A stretch of DNA of 64,000 bases, taken from NCBI RefSeq assembly GCF_040807025.1, contig NC_090954.1:14401501-14465500 (forward strand), read 5' to 3'. A program made the translations under genes and the position numbers. The notes beneath the pieces are model-generated. The model saw nothing but the letters and a program-made list of their open reading frames with translations, made no database searches and was not told where the DNA came from. This DNA comes from Struthio camelus (Eukaryota > Chordata > Aves > Struthioniformes > Struthionidae). This document shows positions 12,700 through 24,699 of this stretch, piece by piece (positions within the stretch are counted from its first letter, which is position 1; every line of letters starts with the position of its first letter).

Positions 12700-12910
12700 T
12701 CCTTTCGGCAGCTTTTTGGCTGTCCCTGCTCCAGCTCGGTTTGCTTCGGGGCCGGGGCTTCCCTGGTGCTTCAAACAGCCCCGCTGCGGGCGAGCGGAGC
12801 CTGGCGCTCCGGGGGAGCAGGAGCGGAGGGCCACCGCCGCCGAGGCTGCGGCCAGGCTCTTTGCGCGGGACGTGCGTTTCGACCGTGTCAGTGACCGCCT
12901 GCGACCTTAA
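12700..12910. promoter_or_regulatory. CpG-rich islet
   Basis: I count about 18 CpG in 12781-12900, one of the highest local densities in the window, with AT-rich DNA on both sides. Four open frames of 61-87 codons overlap here on both strands; this is expected where GC is high and stops are rare, so they are not taken as genes. Confidence 0.55.
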
Positions 12911-13286
12911 TGGGGAGATTCGCTAGGGACACGTGGGAAGAAGACGGAGCTGCTGAAAAGCCTTTCAAAGCTGCCTGTGGGGTTTGGAGTCTCCGCTCCT
13001 TTGGTGGGTAGCGGGTATCCAAATCCCGCTGGCAGCATTGGACATCGCAGCTTAAAAGTCTGCGTTGCGCGTCAGAGAATGTCGTGGTTTCACGTTGTAC
13101 TCGTCAGTAGCAGTCAACCTACTTGACCCTCTATCCTACAGCTGACCATGCTGAATCCAAATAATACCTACAATTATTTTATTTCAAATCTAATCTGGTG
13201 CGCTCAAGGAGAATCGGTTTTAAAATTCTTAGCGTCAGGCCAGCGTATGCTGGAGGAAGGCAGCTTCAGGCTCCCCGAGGCTGTCT
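12911..13286. other. Noncoding between the CpG islet and the hAT-like relic
   Basis: Intermediate GC with scattered CpG (near 13020-13090). Frames of about 100 codons starting at 13148-13198 run through the A20 tract and are not genes. Confidence 0.55.
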
Positions 13287-13600
13287 GCATCGGTGTTTCT
13301 CAGCCTTTTTTAAGGGAAGGCTCACCCAAGCTTTTTGGGGGGAAAAAAAAAAAAAAAAAAAATCCTGGACCGTTTCACACACACGAAAAGCAGCTGTCTA
13401 CACCTGCAGGCGGCTGCTGGCAGCATCCAGAACGGGCTCCCGACTCTGTCTGCCAGCACCAGTGCACCTCTGCCAACAGTGTGGGAATGCGTGCGCGTTT
13501 TGAATAATCTTTTAAATGAGATTGTTCAGGGGCCAGGTTCTGGGTTTTGACAGAACAGCAGTGGTCCGCAGCCCACAGGCTCAGTAATACTGATCTAAAC
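13287..13600. mobile_element. Possible hAT (Charlie/MER5-like) nonautonomous DNA-transposon relic
   Basis: The left end, ggtgtttctcagcctttt near 13291, resembles the hAT-Charlie terminal repeat CAGTGGTTCTCAACC. About 300 bases further, ggtccgcagcccacaggctc followed by agtaatactg resembles the reverse complement of the same terminus, including the typical subterminal 'ccacagg' stretch. By eye the ends match the consensus at about 12 of 15 and 10 of 15 positions. No 8-bp target-site duplication was found (flanks gtctgcat and atctaaac), and an A20 tract lies inside. It is either an old, degraded copy or a coincidence of two short matches. Confidence 0.4.
13343..13362. repeat. A20 homopolymer
   Basis: Lies inside the possible hAT relic, after a G6 run. 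Confidence 0.95.
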
Positions 13601-13839
13601 GGCGTGCGGTGGTTAGGGTGCCTTAACCGGGTCACAACTCATTACTCTCATACTGTTTTATTAACTGTCATTTATCTTTATCTAAATTGGCTATGGCTAG
13701 TTTCCACAGGACTTGGGCTGTTTCATTATTCTAAAATTATACTGGTTGATTTCAGTGAATTAATATTGAAACAAGCCATGTAGGAATGTGTGTGCTGAAT
13801 ATATGTTTGCTAAACATAAGCTAGTTTATTTTCAGTAAC

Positions 13840-15190
13840 TACAGTATAGTTAAAGTATCTAATGTAAACACACTAATCATATATTTTAAGCATTTCTATA
13901 TTGAACCCGTTTGAAGAAAAAAACACTCTGGCCTGTAATGGCTTGCTGACATTACAATTATTTATTTTAATGTGCTCTTTGAAATAAACTGCTTGCTGGG
14001 TTATGATCACATTCCTTTTTTAAATAATGGGAGGGCTACTAAAAGCTGATTGATTTTTGCCAGTTTGTTTTTAACTGCTTTTACAGAGCATAATCATTTT
14101 AGGTAGTGGTATATAGTGCAGTAATTATACAGTGACAAATAGTGTAAATATCTGTGTAATTTCAGCAATTGAAACACTGCCAGTTCTTCTGAATTATTAA
14201 AAACGTGGAATTTGGAAGGGAGCAAGAAACAGCTCTCTGCTCTTTCCCATTCACTTTTTTCCCTCCTCCTGTTTCTGTATGTTTAGATCATGTGTGATAT
14301 ATATGGATTAACCAGTCATTTCAGGCTCGCTCGGTTCCATTACATTTATCAGGAATTGAGTTCAGCTCAACAACTGTCTTACCATCCTGCCTGCCTTTTT
14401 ACATACCGGGAGAGAGCACGTGTGGCACTTGTAGCATCTGCAATGTGTGTGGTGATCTGAGCAAGGGAGAAAGCATTGCTGGATCTGCAAACAGCTCCAT
14501 GCTCTAGAGGTAGGCCTTTTTCTTTATCCTTGCTATTAGGGTCAGCTGATGTGAAACTTTTAGAGTCAAAATTTATTGCTGAAATTAAAAGGAATAAATA
14601 GAGCTGGAGTTTCACAGAGCAGCAAGGGCTTTGAACGTCTCAGTTTCCATTACCTTTAATAGCAATTCCCGAGTCCCTTATTAGCACTCTGAAAATTAGC
14701 TTTCCATCTATCCTTGCTGTTTTTTACAACATCTGGGCACTATTAATACAGCTGTTACTGCAGTCATGTCAATGTGCAAAATACGTGCTCTAGATTGTTT
14801 ACATTCCTCTGTGCTGTGTTACATCCTGTCATCTGAGAATATATAGAAAATTTTGGAGCCTGGCGATATTTTTATATTTCAGTATGAAAAGCTTGCTGAA
14901 GTTGTGTTTCCAGTTCTGTGACATACTGTGGTTTACTCTGTCTATACTAAACTATACTATAATGATTACTAAGAATAATACTATTAGAAGCCTTTCTTAT
15001 TATTCCTAATGGCTAGAATGCTTTAATAATGCAAGATTAAATATATAGAATAAGTTTTTCATTATGCAGTTTTTCATATTACTGTTTTAACCAGCTGCAA
15101 TGTACGTACGTGTCTGCTTAGGCGTAAATATATGTTTTTCCTAGTAATTTATGCACGGTAGGCATTTTGTCATGTATCTTTTCTTTTAAT
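13840..15190. promoter_or_regulatory. AT-rich, enhancer-like noncoding block(s)
   Basis: Sequence without simple repeats, rich in homeodomain/POU-type words: taatcatat, attacaattatttatttta, cataatcatttta, gtaattata, attattaatac-like and atgattac. No open frames or TE signatures. This texture is typical of conserved noncoding elements in vertebrate gene deserts; conservation itself cannot be seen here. Confidence 0.35.
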
Positions 15191-16311
15191 TAGTGAAAAC
15201 ATCCAAACACCATCAGTAAGTTTTAAGTCAAAAAATGAAAAGGAATATGCAATCATTTTTATCTTTCATGAAGGAAAATGGTCTGTTGCACCAAAGTACT
15301 GTGTTGTTGGAAAATGTGATTAAAATGGAGACAACAGAATTGAACATCCAGATAAGCAGAGTGGAATAATTCTACAGGAGAGGAAATTGAATGTTTGCTA
15401 CTCATGACTGACATTGGCAGCAGAAATAGAACTACCGCTTGAAATTAAAAATGTGTCCAGGAAATAACTGGGAGTTTTCTGAAGGTGTATTGGGAACAAA
15501 TGCAGTTGCTTCTGCTAAGCTCAAAATATGTGCGTGGGCTGATACTTATTCTTCATGAAATCATGCAGTGTGGGTTTTTCTTTTTTTTCAAAAGACAAAT
15601 TAACCATTCAATTTTTTTTAAGAGAGGGTTGGTGGAATAGGGGCACAGTGAAAGTGTCTGTGTCATTCCTGGGCTGACAATATTATGGACCTGACAAATT
15701 TGTCGTCTTAGATGGTTCAGGGCAAGAATCACCTGCGGGCTGTTCCTAATCTGGGACTGCTGATACCCTTCAGTGATGTGGTGAGAGCCCAGGGTGTAAC
15801 CTTCTTGGAGCAGGGTGTGCGTAGCACCAGAGAACCTAGGTCTGGTGTGAACTTCTGGGTATTAGTAGAGCTTAGCTCAAGAGCACAGCTTGGCTGTACT
15901 TTTCCTTCTGTGCCTGCACTGAAGCCTTGCTTTGGATTTTTTCAGTAGCCAACATGATTTTTATAGAATAGGAAAAGATTAATAGCTTCTCTGCATGCGA
16001 GCGCTCTTTGCCTGTAACATGGATGTTAGCTTTACTTAAAAAGAAAAGCAAGACTTTGGGTGTGTTAAGATATAGGCAGCATTTGCCTTGTTTGCCTGAA
16101 GCAGCTGCATCAGGGCTCCCTTGCTGATGCTTCTTGATCTGAGCAGCTTCACTAGTGTGCGTGGTGGAAGGAGACATGGTTCATGTGGGACTTGATTTCA
16201 GTGCAGTGTCACGTAGTCTAGAGCGGGCACAAATAAAGGCCGGCTCCTTAAGGCCTAGCACTGGATATGCCTCCAACAGGACAGCGAGCTGGGGAGGAAA
16301 CTAGCATTGCT
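15191..16311. other. Noncoding, nothing recognised
   Basis: AT-rich to 15700, then moderately GC-rich. A 78-codon + frame and a 101-codon minus frame meet near 15900 without recognisable content. Confidence 0.6.
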
Positions 16312-16385
16312 AGAGAGCGCCAGGGGCCGCGTGGCCCTGGGCCGCTGGGAGCCGTTGGGCCGGTCCAGCAGCGAGCTGAGTGAGC
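16312..16385. promoter_or_regulatory. Short CpG-rich islet
   Basis: About 70 bases rich in CpG (gccgcgtggccctgggccgc and following), embedded in ordinary DNA. Too short to be a classic island. Confidence 0.35.
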
Positions 16386-16697
16386 GACAAGTTCAAGAAA
16401 CGGGCCTGTGGGAATATGGAGAAGGCAGGAAGAGCCAGGCAGGGGCTTTGCAGCTGATGGGCAGAAGCTCTGGATTCAGCCCTGTGTAGAGGTTCTTCAT
16501 GGACAAGGGCACTACAGCAGCTGCGCAGTCCCGTGTGATGGTGGTGTCCCTAGCTCCAACTGGCAGTGCCGTCACGTTAAATGAATGAGGGCTGCCCAGC
16601 AAGCAAAATACCCTATAATAATATCTGCTTGTGAAAGCTTGCAGCCCGGAACCCCCTTTCCTAAAGCCCTCAGGCAAGTCAGTGCTCAGCGCTCCCG

Positions 16698-16722
16698 CCG
16701 CACGGCACGGCACGGCACAGCG
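16698..16722. repeat. (CGGCA)n short tandem repeat
   Basis: About four units of the pentamer cggca in a CpG-rich patch (16690-16725). Confidence 0.85.
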
Positions 16723-16839
16723 ATATGGTTGCAGGCTTAAGCATATGGCTGCCTCTGGTGTCACGGTGGTCCTAGCTGGCTGCAAGTTTTCCTTTTTTTC
16801 AGTCTCAAGATCTCTTGAATGACTTCATCTTCCATTTTG

Positions 16840-17130
16840 CCCTGCTGCTTCCACTAGCCAGATGTTATTATAGCTGTGTGATATGTATTTTTGCACTTGC
16901 TATGGGGAAAATGTATTCAAGTAAATAAGGAAGTGAGGAAGATGCATTATGTTCCTAATGAAATGTGACCATATTCATATTTTATTTTGAGTTCCCCATC
17001 AGTGCTAATTAATTACCACCCATGAGCTCGTTTGAATAGTATCTGGATTTCATGTGAAGTTGCAGTAAATCATTGACTGGTTAAGAAGCATTAAAATCTC
17101 ACTCTGCAGTGTATATTCAGGCAAACCTAG
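16840..17130. promoter_or_regulatory. AT-rich, enhancer-like block with TAATTAATTA
   Basis: Contains TAATTAATTA at 17006-17015, several TAAT/ATTA sites, cctaatgaaatgtg and tgcagtaaatcattgac. High sequence complexity and no repeat. Candidate conserved noncoding element by texture only. Confidence 0.38.
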
Positions 17131-19544
17131 ACTTTCTTTTAAACAGAAAGGTACTAATGGCAATATAGAGAATAAAAGTAGGGGATGGAAAGGAAAATGC
17201 AGAGGACTTGCACATTCCATTAACTTGATAGCTTGAGGATCATTATGTTTATTTCCTGTTAAAATATATTTAATTCAAAGGGAAACTTATGGAAGAATAG
17301 TCTTCAGGCACTTAACATTACTTAATCACTCTAAAAAGATTTGCCTATTGGTGTAGCAGTAAAACTTTATATGATGATAGTCTATTAAATACCTGTCCTA
17401 TAGGGATAGTTATTTGTAGTGTAATAAGATCTCCAAGCTGGTGAGGTACTGAGTGACCCTGCTGCAATATGAAAAAATAATGTGTTTTCAAAAAGTAGAT
17501 TTGTAGTTTTATGGCATGTTGAAAAGATTTACCTCCTTACTGCCTTTGCAAATGCAGAACAATTTTATTTTATGGACTTTCTTCATGTTTCCAAATGCAT
17601 GAGTTTTAATTTTTTGAATAAATGAACTCTCAGAGGGAAGGGAACAGGCAAGAGAGAACTACACTAGTAATAGTGCACGTGAAGTTGACGATGGGTCAAA
17701 ACATAATGTGGCTATAACTAACATCATGTATTTTTAAGATCAAAGGGAACTAACATACTGTGATGGTACTAAACTCAATAGGCAAACTGAGAGAGATGGT
17801 TTGACCTTTTCTTCTACTTAGTTAAAAAACTCCTGCAGTCAACTTACCTTGAAAATGACTGTGGAGCTATGGAGACAGACCAGACAATATCTGCCTTTTA
17901 GGCCTTTCCCTCAAACACTAGTTGTACTTGCTGAAAGCCCAGCTGTGCTGGCTGTCCCCGTGAGACCTTTGGGACAGGTCTGTCCCCAGAGCTTTGGGAT
18001 GGGGCATAGCTGCCCAAAGCAGCAGCAGTGGAAGCTCCCTCAGTCTGAGATGATAATCTTAAAACACATATTCATCTGTGGCCCTGCCTTGGGGCTATCT
18101 ATCCTCCATAAGCATGTCCCTAGGCACCAGCCACTCTCCCAGAAGTGCTCTTCTCTCAACAGAGCTGGACACCCCTCACAACCAGGACTGGATGGGGCTG
18201 GTCTCCACCTCTGTCCCTGAGGGACTTGATGCAGGAGGTGCTCTCAGGGCACATGTTGTCGCCTCACGGGGCTTTTGTCTTCCACAAAACGTGCAGAAGC
18301 AGCTGCTGCTCTTTCTTGATGCAGAGGAGGCAGCTGTACGGCACGCCACCGGCTGAGCACTCGCCCAGGAAGTGGGAGACCTGGTTTCTGCTGCCGCCCA
18401 GCGCAGCAGCAGGGAGGTCGGTGAGCACCCAGCCAGCACCTGGGGGTCAAGCAGCGCCTCTGGGACGCAGTGCTACAGGTCTGGATTTCCAGAAGCTGAG
18501 CTGGGATTTGCATTTTCCAAGCGAGGGCTTTAATTGCTTGGATGCCATTTAGTAGGCCCTGGCATGAGCTGGAGCCCTCCTCATTTCTACTCACAGAGCA
18601 GGCATGAAAGCTCTTATTTCTGCAGCTGTGGTTTGCAGCTGGATGCCTGGGTCCTCCTCCCCATCCCCCCTGCCCCGGGCTCATGACCCTGTGTGGGGAG
18701 CTGGATTGCAGTGGTGATCACAGCACTTAACGAATGGGCCCTTCTGGCGTGGGCTGGGGTTGCCATGGTCAGGCTGCTCCCAGAGGCACCTGAATTAGCT
18801 GGAGCTGCCTCAGGTGTATTCACTGTGTTCAGGGGAGGGGCAATTAATATTTTCCCTTATTGTTAGGTCTCATTGCTTAGTGCAAGGTTAATGAGTGCCA
18901 AAGCTGGGTGCCCTCCTGCTCTGTGTGCCGACCATGCTGGTGCTCATACAGTGTCTGCCTCTGCCCAGTACACTACAGAAATGCCATGCGCTCAACACAG
19001 GGCCTGGACTCTGTGCCAGGGGTCAGGCACTTTAACCCTTTATTCTTCTGGACCCTGTATTTATTTTACCATATCTTGCTTTTGTTGATGATCATTTGAT
19101 TTTTTTTTTTTCCTTTGCTGCTTGAGACCAGAAAAATTATTACCTTAGAAGGACTGGGCACCTGGTATATATGTTGTTTGATGTAAACAGTGATCTTAGC
19201 AAGCAATACTGCAGCGATCAGTCAGAAAAATCAGAAAAGCAAAATGTAATGTTACTATTTCAAAGTTGCAGATAAATCTGCATATTATTTGCAGGCCTTA
19301 ACGAGAAGTCACTTTTATTAATTTGTTTTTTCTTTCCTGCAATAGAAGTATCACAGAATTGGCAGTCAGATCAGTGGGACCGAGCTGTCTGTGGGTACAA
19401 GAAGACAGTTACTTTGCAAAAATGTTTGCTCAGAGGTTTCCTTCTCAGCAAGAGAAATAGTTAAAGAAGCATATTTTTAATTTCTGCTGTTTGGTTGACT
19501 GGTTCAATAGCCTAAGAAAACAATTACAACATAAAAACATGGGT
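17131..19544. other. Noncoding, with a GC-richer middle part
   Basis: AT-rich to 17840; 17850-18830 is GC-richer but CpG-poor and holds frames of 123, 135 and 146 codons on both strands, mutually overlapping and unrecognised. Confidence 0.55.
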
Positions 19545-19660
19545 ACGCTGCTGGACGCCACAGTAGCTGAGCAGCTGGATGTGACGGCAAACAACGCGCT
19601 CTGCGCTCGGTGCCCTCCTGATTGGGCTGCGTGCGATGCTAATGTAGCCGAAAAAGTGAC
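19545..19660 (+). other. Small CpG-rich patch with a 66-codon open frame
   Basis: A 115-base patch with many CpG (acaacgcgctctgcgctcgg, gcgtgcgatg) sits in AT-rich DNA. A + strand frame is open from 19491 to 19691 and reads without low-complexity sequence, but it has no recognised domain. A 77-codon frame overlaps on the minus strand. Coding status unsupported. Confidence 0.25.
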
Positions 19661-21540
19661 ACTTGGTGATATTGCCAATTGGTTATTTTAATTTTCTCCG
19701 ACATTTGTTGATGTGAGGTGCAGGTTTTAGAAATAAATTTTCAGAGCTGTTCCCAGTTAAGTTGAATGATTTAGAAAACCAGATAATTGCCCTAGGACAG
19801 ACCGTACAAAAGGATATGTTTTTCATATCTGTGGAATAATTGCTGCACTGGTCGTTGAATGACATTTGTAGATACCACTGTTGTTGGCTTTACTAGTGGA
19901 CTTTAGTAGTGGAGCTTTGAATTTCCGTCTGGGAATTGCTGAACAACTTTTTTTGGCTAGAATAAGTTGGGCTTTTTAATCTAAAGTTATTTTTTTAATG
20001 GTGCAATGGTGGAAATATTTTGTCACTCTATTTTTTTTCTCAGGGAAAAGCTAAAAACTCTTGATTTTAAATTAAAATTTTTTTTCAACATTTTTATTTC
20101 AAAGATAGACTTTTCAAGTATTTAGTTTGTTATAATTTAAGAAAAACAGCAATAAAACAAAAGACTTCTTATTTTTTGAACTATTATGTTCAGTACATTT
20201 ACTTAAATTTAGCTTTTAAAAGTAACATAAAAGATGTAATCTGAACCTCCCTTGAACTCTAAATATTTTATTTCAGATCAAGTGTTCCTTTTCATTGAAT
20301 CTGAAGGACTTTTTGTGATACCTCATCTCACTGGAACATATAAAAATATATTTAAAATGTTTCAAATAAATCCAAAGTGATTCTTTTGGTGATTAGAACC
20401 AGGATGTTTGTACTTGATGCTATGCAGATGTAACATCTACTTTTCAGATTTTGAAATGATGAACATGTCCAACATATTATCCAACTTACTTTTCCTCAAA
20501 AGTTCCAAGGTTTGGGGCATGAAGTTTAATGAAACTAGTGGCTTCTCCTAGGTTTGTAAATGATGAGTTGTTTCCTATTTGATACATTGACTTTGCTCTT
20601 CAGTGCTTTTGAACAGGATTTTATCTTTAGTCCAAAACTCCTGTCTTTGGATGAGACTGCCACTAGGCTGTCGCATCAGGCAAAGTCGTGTGACGGGCAC
20701 AACCGTGCAGCTCGAACACTGATGGCTCCCGCTTGCCTTTTTACCATCTAGACCGACGACTCTGAAGGGCTGTGTCAGTGCCAGATTTCCTCCCTTTGAA
20801 CTTCTGGATGGGTTATTTCTGTTAACAAAGATTGCTGGGTGCCTCTGGAAGATACTTTACCTCCCTGTGTCTTCCTATTTACAACCAAAAAAAAGGGGGG
20901 GCGGGGAGAGGAATGTATAGTCTACCTCTTTGAAATTCTCCAACAAAAGCTTCCAGAAAAGAACAAAATATTACAATGTTATGCTCCTTTGCTCTAAGTT
21001 TCCCTTTTATTACTAGGAACTCTGTTATGTGTTAGGGCACCTTCTGTCTCTGTATGTGGCCACCTCTGGTGCCAAAACAAAGTGTCAGATAGCCTATTCT
21101 TCAATATATATGTCCTCAAGCCGTTAGTCTGCCTCTGACCTACAATCTGGATAGAGTTACTTTGGCTGCCGTGAAGGTTTCATGCTTTTATTTTACAGCA
21201 CCTGGAAGAGTGCCAGGCAGTGGAGAGCGAGAGCAGGAGTATGAGATACTACTGTGCGTCAGAACAGCCTTAAAATGAATGTCATGAATTCTCAGCTTTG
21301 AGAACTGAATTCCATGGGTTGTAATTGAATCCTCTGTCAGACCCATGGGGCTCAGTTCTTCAGCTTGGATATTTCTGTCTTCATATGCACAGGAGATCAA
21401 AGAAGCACTTGATCATTCACTGACTCTTCTGGATGGTGATAGCAGCAGATAGGAAAGAGAAAGAATAACTGATATGAATCATTTTGACAGGGAGGTCTCA
21501 CTGCAAAGGCCAGGTTCTCTTATGTTAAATAGCTATATAG
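19661..21540. other. AT-rich noncoding
   Basis: 19900-20400 is one of the most AT-rich stretches of the window, with many short T and A runs. Nothing recognised. Confidence 0.6.
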
Positions 21541-21543
21541 CGA

Positions 21544-21876
21544 TTGAATCTTTCCTTAGCTGATAGGCTCTCTGTTGCTGTTCACTGTTTAATTCACTCT
21601 GCTGTTTCCTCTCAGTTTTATCAAGATTATGTACAGGTCTCTGAGATATTGTTGATTGAATTACTGTCCCCAAGTATAGCAAAGTGGTGCAGCTATGATG
21701 AGCTGCACTGTACTGGTGAAGCCCTGGCACTCCCCAGCCTGAAGGCCAAGTTTGACAACTGCTGCCTGGCCATGACCTCTGCTGTGCTGGTCTGCTTGCT
21801 GCCTGGAGACCCTTCCTGCTGGATGTGCATGCTGTTTGTTTTGTTTTGTCTTATGCGAAAGACCCATTTTCAGTGA
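21544..21876 (+). other. 110-codon open frame, unrecognised
   Basis: A frame on the + strand (counted from a CTG- or ATG-type start) is Cys/Leu-rich towards its end (SAVLVCLLPGDPSCWMCML). The segment 21690-21835 is GC-richer and has almost no CpG. An 84-codon minus-strand frame overlaps it. No domain or splice context is recognised; probably a chance frame or an unrecognised repeat. Confidence 0.12.
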
Positions 21877-24379
21877 AAAAGATCTCTGATGTGACTGAAG
21901 TATATACATTAGCACCAGACAGCAGGATCTGGCATAAACACAGACTTTCTTTCCTGAAGAGGGTAATATACTCCCAGAGTGTTCGGATTAGGGAGGTTCT
22001 GTTGTAAGCAGCAATGGCAATGAGTGTGCACTGTTTAAAGGCTTGGCAGCACAGGCATCCCCTTATAGGTGGAGTCATTCAAGCCACGGATTGATAAAGT
22101 TCACGTTATTTCCATGGAAGAACTATATTCACATTTTTCTTTCAGACATCAGGAAAATAAAATCTTGGTCCTCTCCAAGCTTAAAAAGAGTTAATCTTGC
22201 CAATGAACTTCCCACTTCTTTCCTGCAATAATAACACCTTCCCAAATTACTTTTTTTCTAATTCACAGTGAAGTGGATCAAACAGTGATCTTATCATTGT
22301 GATGCAATGCTCTTAAAGCATAGGAATATTCAAAGAAACAAAACCCTACAGGTGCACGTTCAGCTAAGTACCTTAAAACAGTAATGTGCCTTTTATTCTG
22401 AGAAAAGTATTTACCCTGAAGATAATTGTATATAATCACTATGCTTGTGGATACAGATGTACCTTCACACTGATGTGCTTATCATACAAATTTGTATTGT
22501 AGGGGTTGAAGAAATTCTTTGTGACTGCCTAAAAATGTATCATGATCACCAGTCTAAAGATTATAGTACTTGGAAGAGTTCACCGCTTCCACCAGTTCAT
22601 GCAGTGGGAATATCCATTATCCATATCCATAAAGAGGGAGAAACACACAAAGGAAAGAATTTTGAAGTTTCGCTTCCTCTATCCTCCCTGTCAGGCAGAC
22701 GAGCTGAAATTCGAGGTCAGTTGGTAAAACTGTTCCCCCTCTTTCTCTTCTTTCGCAAGTTTTAACTGAATGTCTAGCACAGGCAACACGGTGGATATTA
22801 GACAGCTGAAGGCACAAAGTGGGTCAGCTTCCTTGACTAAGAGCCCAAGCTCTAGGCAATGATGCAGTTGAGAAGATGACATATTGTATTTTGGTAACCA
22901 CACAAGGCAACTGAGGAAATCAAGATGGTCTTTCATATGGGAGTCATTGCAGTCCTGTCTCTTCAAGGACAGTCCTCAAAGTGTAAGTCCTCAAAGTCCT
23001 AAGTAATGCTATTTTTGCTCAAGAGTCTACACTAGGCTGACCAAGTAGTGAACTAATGCTAGCACTATTGGTGCTATTGGCTCACAACTATGAGCTTGCT
23101 TGCTGGAAAGGAGAGGTAGATTCCCATGGCAGAGCCCTGCCTGTGTGCTGTTGCTAACTCACTGCAGAATCACACGTCAGCTTAACATGCCTTTAGGGTA
23201 TTGAAAATGGGATATTGCTACCAAATATCATGCTTAGGTTATGGCAGTAGCTCTGTCTAGGCAGCTCTGAACCGCCCAGCTGCCATGAACTGCCTGCGTC
23301 TAGGTGTGAAAGTCTTGAAACTTCTGTCTTGAACTCCAGCCCTCCACGAACGCTGGGCCTGTGTGTAGGAAGAGTCCTGATGGCCTATGTGTGATAAAAA
23401 CGTAGTCGGAATTTATGTCCTGAGCAGGAACATCGCCTGATCTTATTCACACGAAAAATGGCCAGGGAAAGAGCTTTTCCCAGAATTTATCATCTTCAAG
23501 CCTGTTTCTACCAGAAGTGTCTAGGTGTTTTCTCTGCTCTACGATCACTACTGGGTAAGTGAGCACAGATTAAAATGGTCAGGCACAGCGCTCTTTTGAC
23601 AGCAGAAGTGGCTTTCCAGTTCCGGGTGACCGTTTGCAGGCTGCTCTATTTACTTCCCAGCTTTGCTTGTCCTGGGTGACAAAGCATCTTCTTTTCAGAT
23701 ATTCTTGGGATCTTTTAGCTTATGTTTGTTGGTAGCAATCTTACCTTAAACCATATAACTGAGATTTCAAGTTCCAAACCAGGGTGTATATATGTTATCC
23801 TACTCAGTCCTATGGCTTTGCAGCAGAATTAGAAGTATTTTTAACATGGGGCTTCAAACTAATATACTTTCTGTCAATTTATGCTGCCTAGTGGTGTACG
23901 TTTTTATCCTGCCTCACTGAAACCAAAGAAGTCGTCAGGATGGCCCAGCCTGCTGCACACCCCGGATCCGGTCTGCATGGGGATGCTGCCTTCGGTGTGC
24001 TGCAGTCCCGCAGGACGCATCGCAGCGCAGAGACAGTAGCATCACTCAGCGAAGCATTTCTCAGTGTTTTGTCAGGCATGCTGTGTTATGGATATCAACT
24101 GATAGAAGTCCTACTGTTTTCACCAGCTTTGGGCACAAACACTAGAAGCTAAGGCCTTATGGCTCTTCTGAAGAATTTTGTCATCTTCTCCTTTTTGCTG
24201 AATTAGGGAACTGATCTCTTTAATCCTCTAAATGTTTCATTTTGGAGTAAAATTTTTGGTTTTTTTTCTTTTCTTCCCTCCCTGCCCCAGCAGAATCATT
24301 CGGGTGAATCCAACCGTATTTGTTACTAGTGCTGTAGATTTGAAACTTCATTTTGGGGCAAGTAAAGCATTTGCTTTTT
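21877..24379. other. Noncoding, nothing firmly recognised
   Basis: Short repeated words (agtcctcaaagtgtaagtcc at about 22970) and frames up to 106 codons on the + strand (22445-22765) with no recognisable content. A mild CpG increase near 23930-24040. Confidence 0.6.
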
Positions 24380-24397
24380 AAAAAAAAAAAAAAAAAA
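24380..24397. repeat. A18 homopolymer
   Basis: Simple A tract about 300 bases upstream of the CpG island. Confidence 0.95.
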
Positions 24398-24699
24398 CCC
24401 TGCTTCTCTGCTTCTCTCTATGTGTCTTTTGCAAGCTAATATATGCCAGCTTTTGATGCTTATGCGCAGAGTTAGCCTGTGCACTTATTTCTGAATAAAG
24501 CAATGGGCTGAGCCCTCTTGGCATAGCTGCGAGAAGAGGCCAGGCCAGCATGACGGACCAGCACGGTTCTTTGCAGACGGATAAACAGAAGGACGTGTGA
24601 GAGCCCGAAACCTTAAAGCGGAGCAGCAGCCCTGAAGTTTGTTGTGTGCTTGCTGCTCTTTGTGGCTTTCTGCTTGCTCTACCCAACAAGTAAACGAGG

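Noticed and set aside
13148..13550. Frames of about 70-120 codons spanning the A20 tract
   Set aside because: They read poly-lysine through the homopolymer and different frames stay open equally well; consistent with noncoding repeat DNA.
18145..18684. 135-codon + frame and 146-codon minus frame
   Set aside because: They overlap each other in a GC-richer stretch, with no recognisable protein features or splice context.
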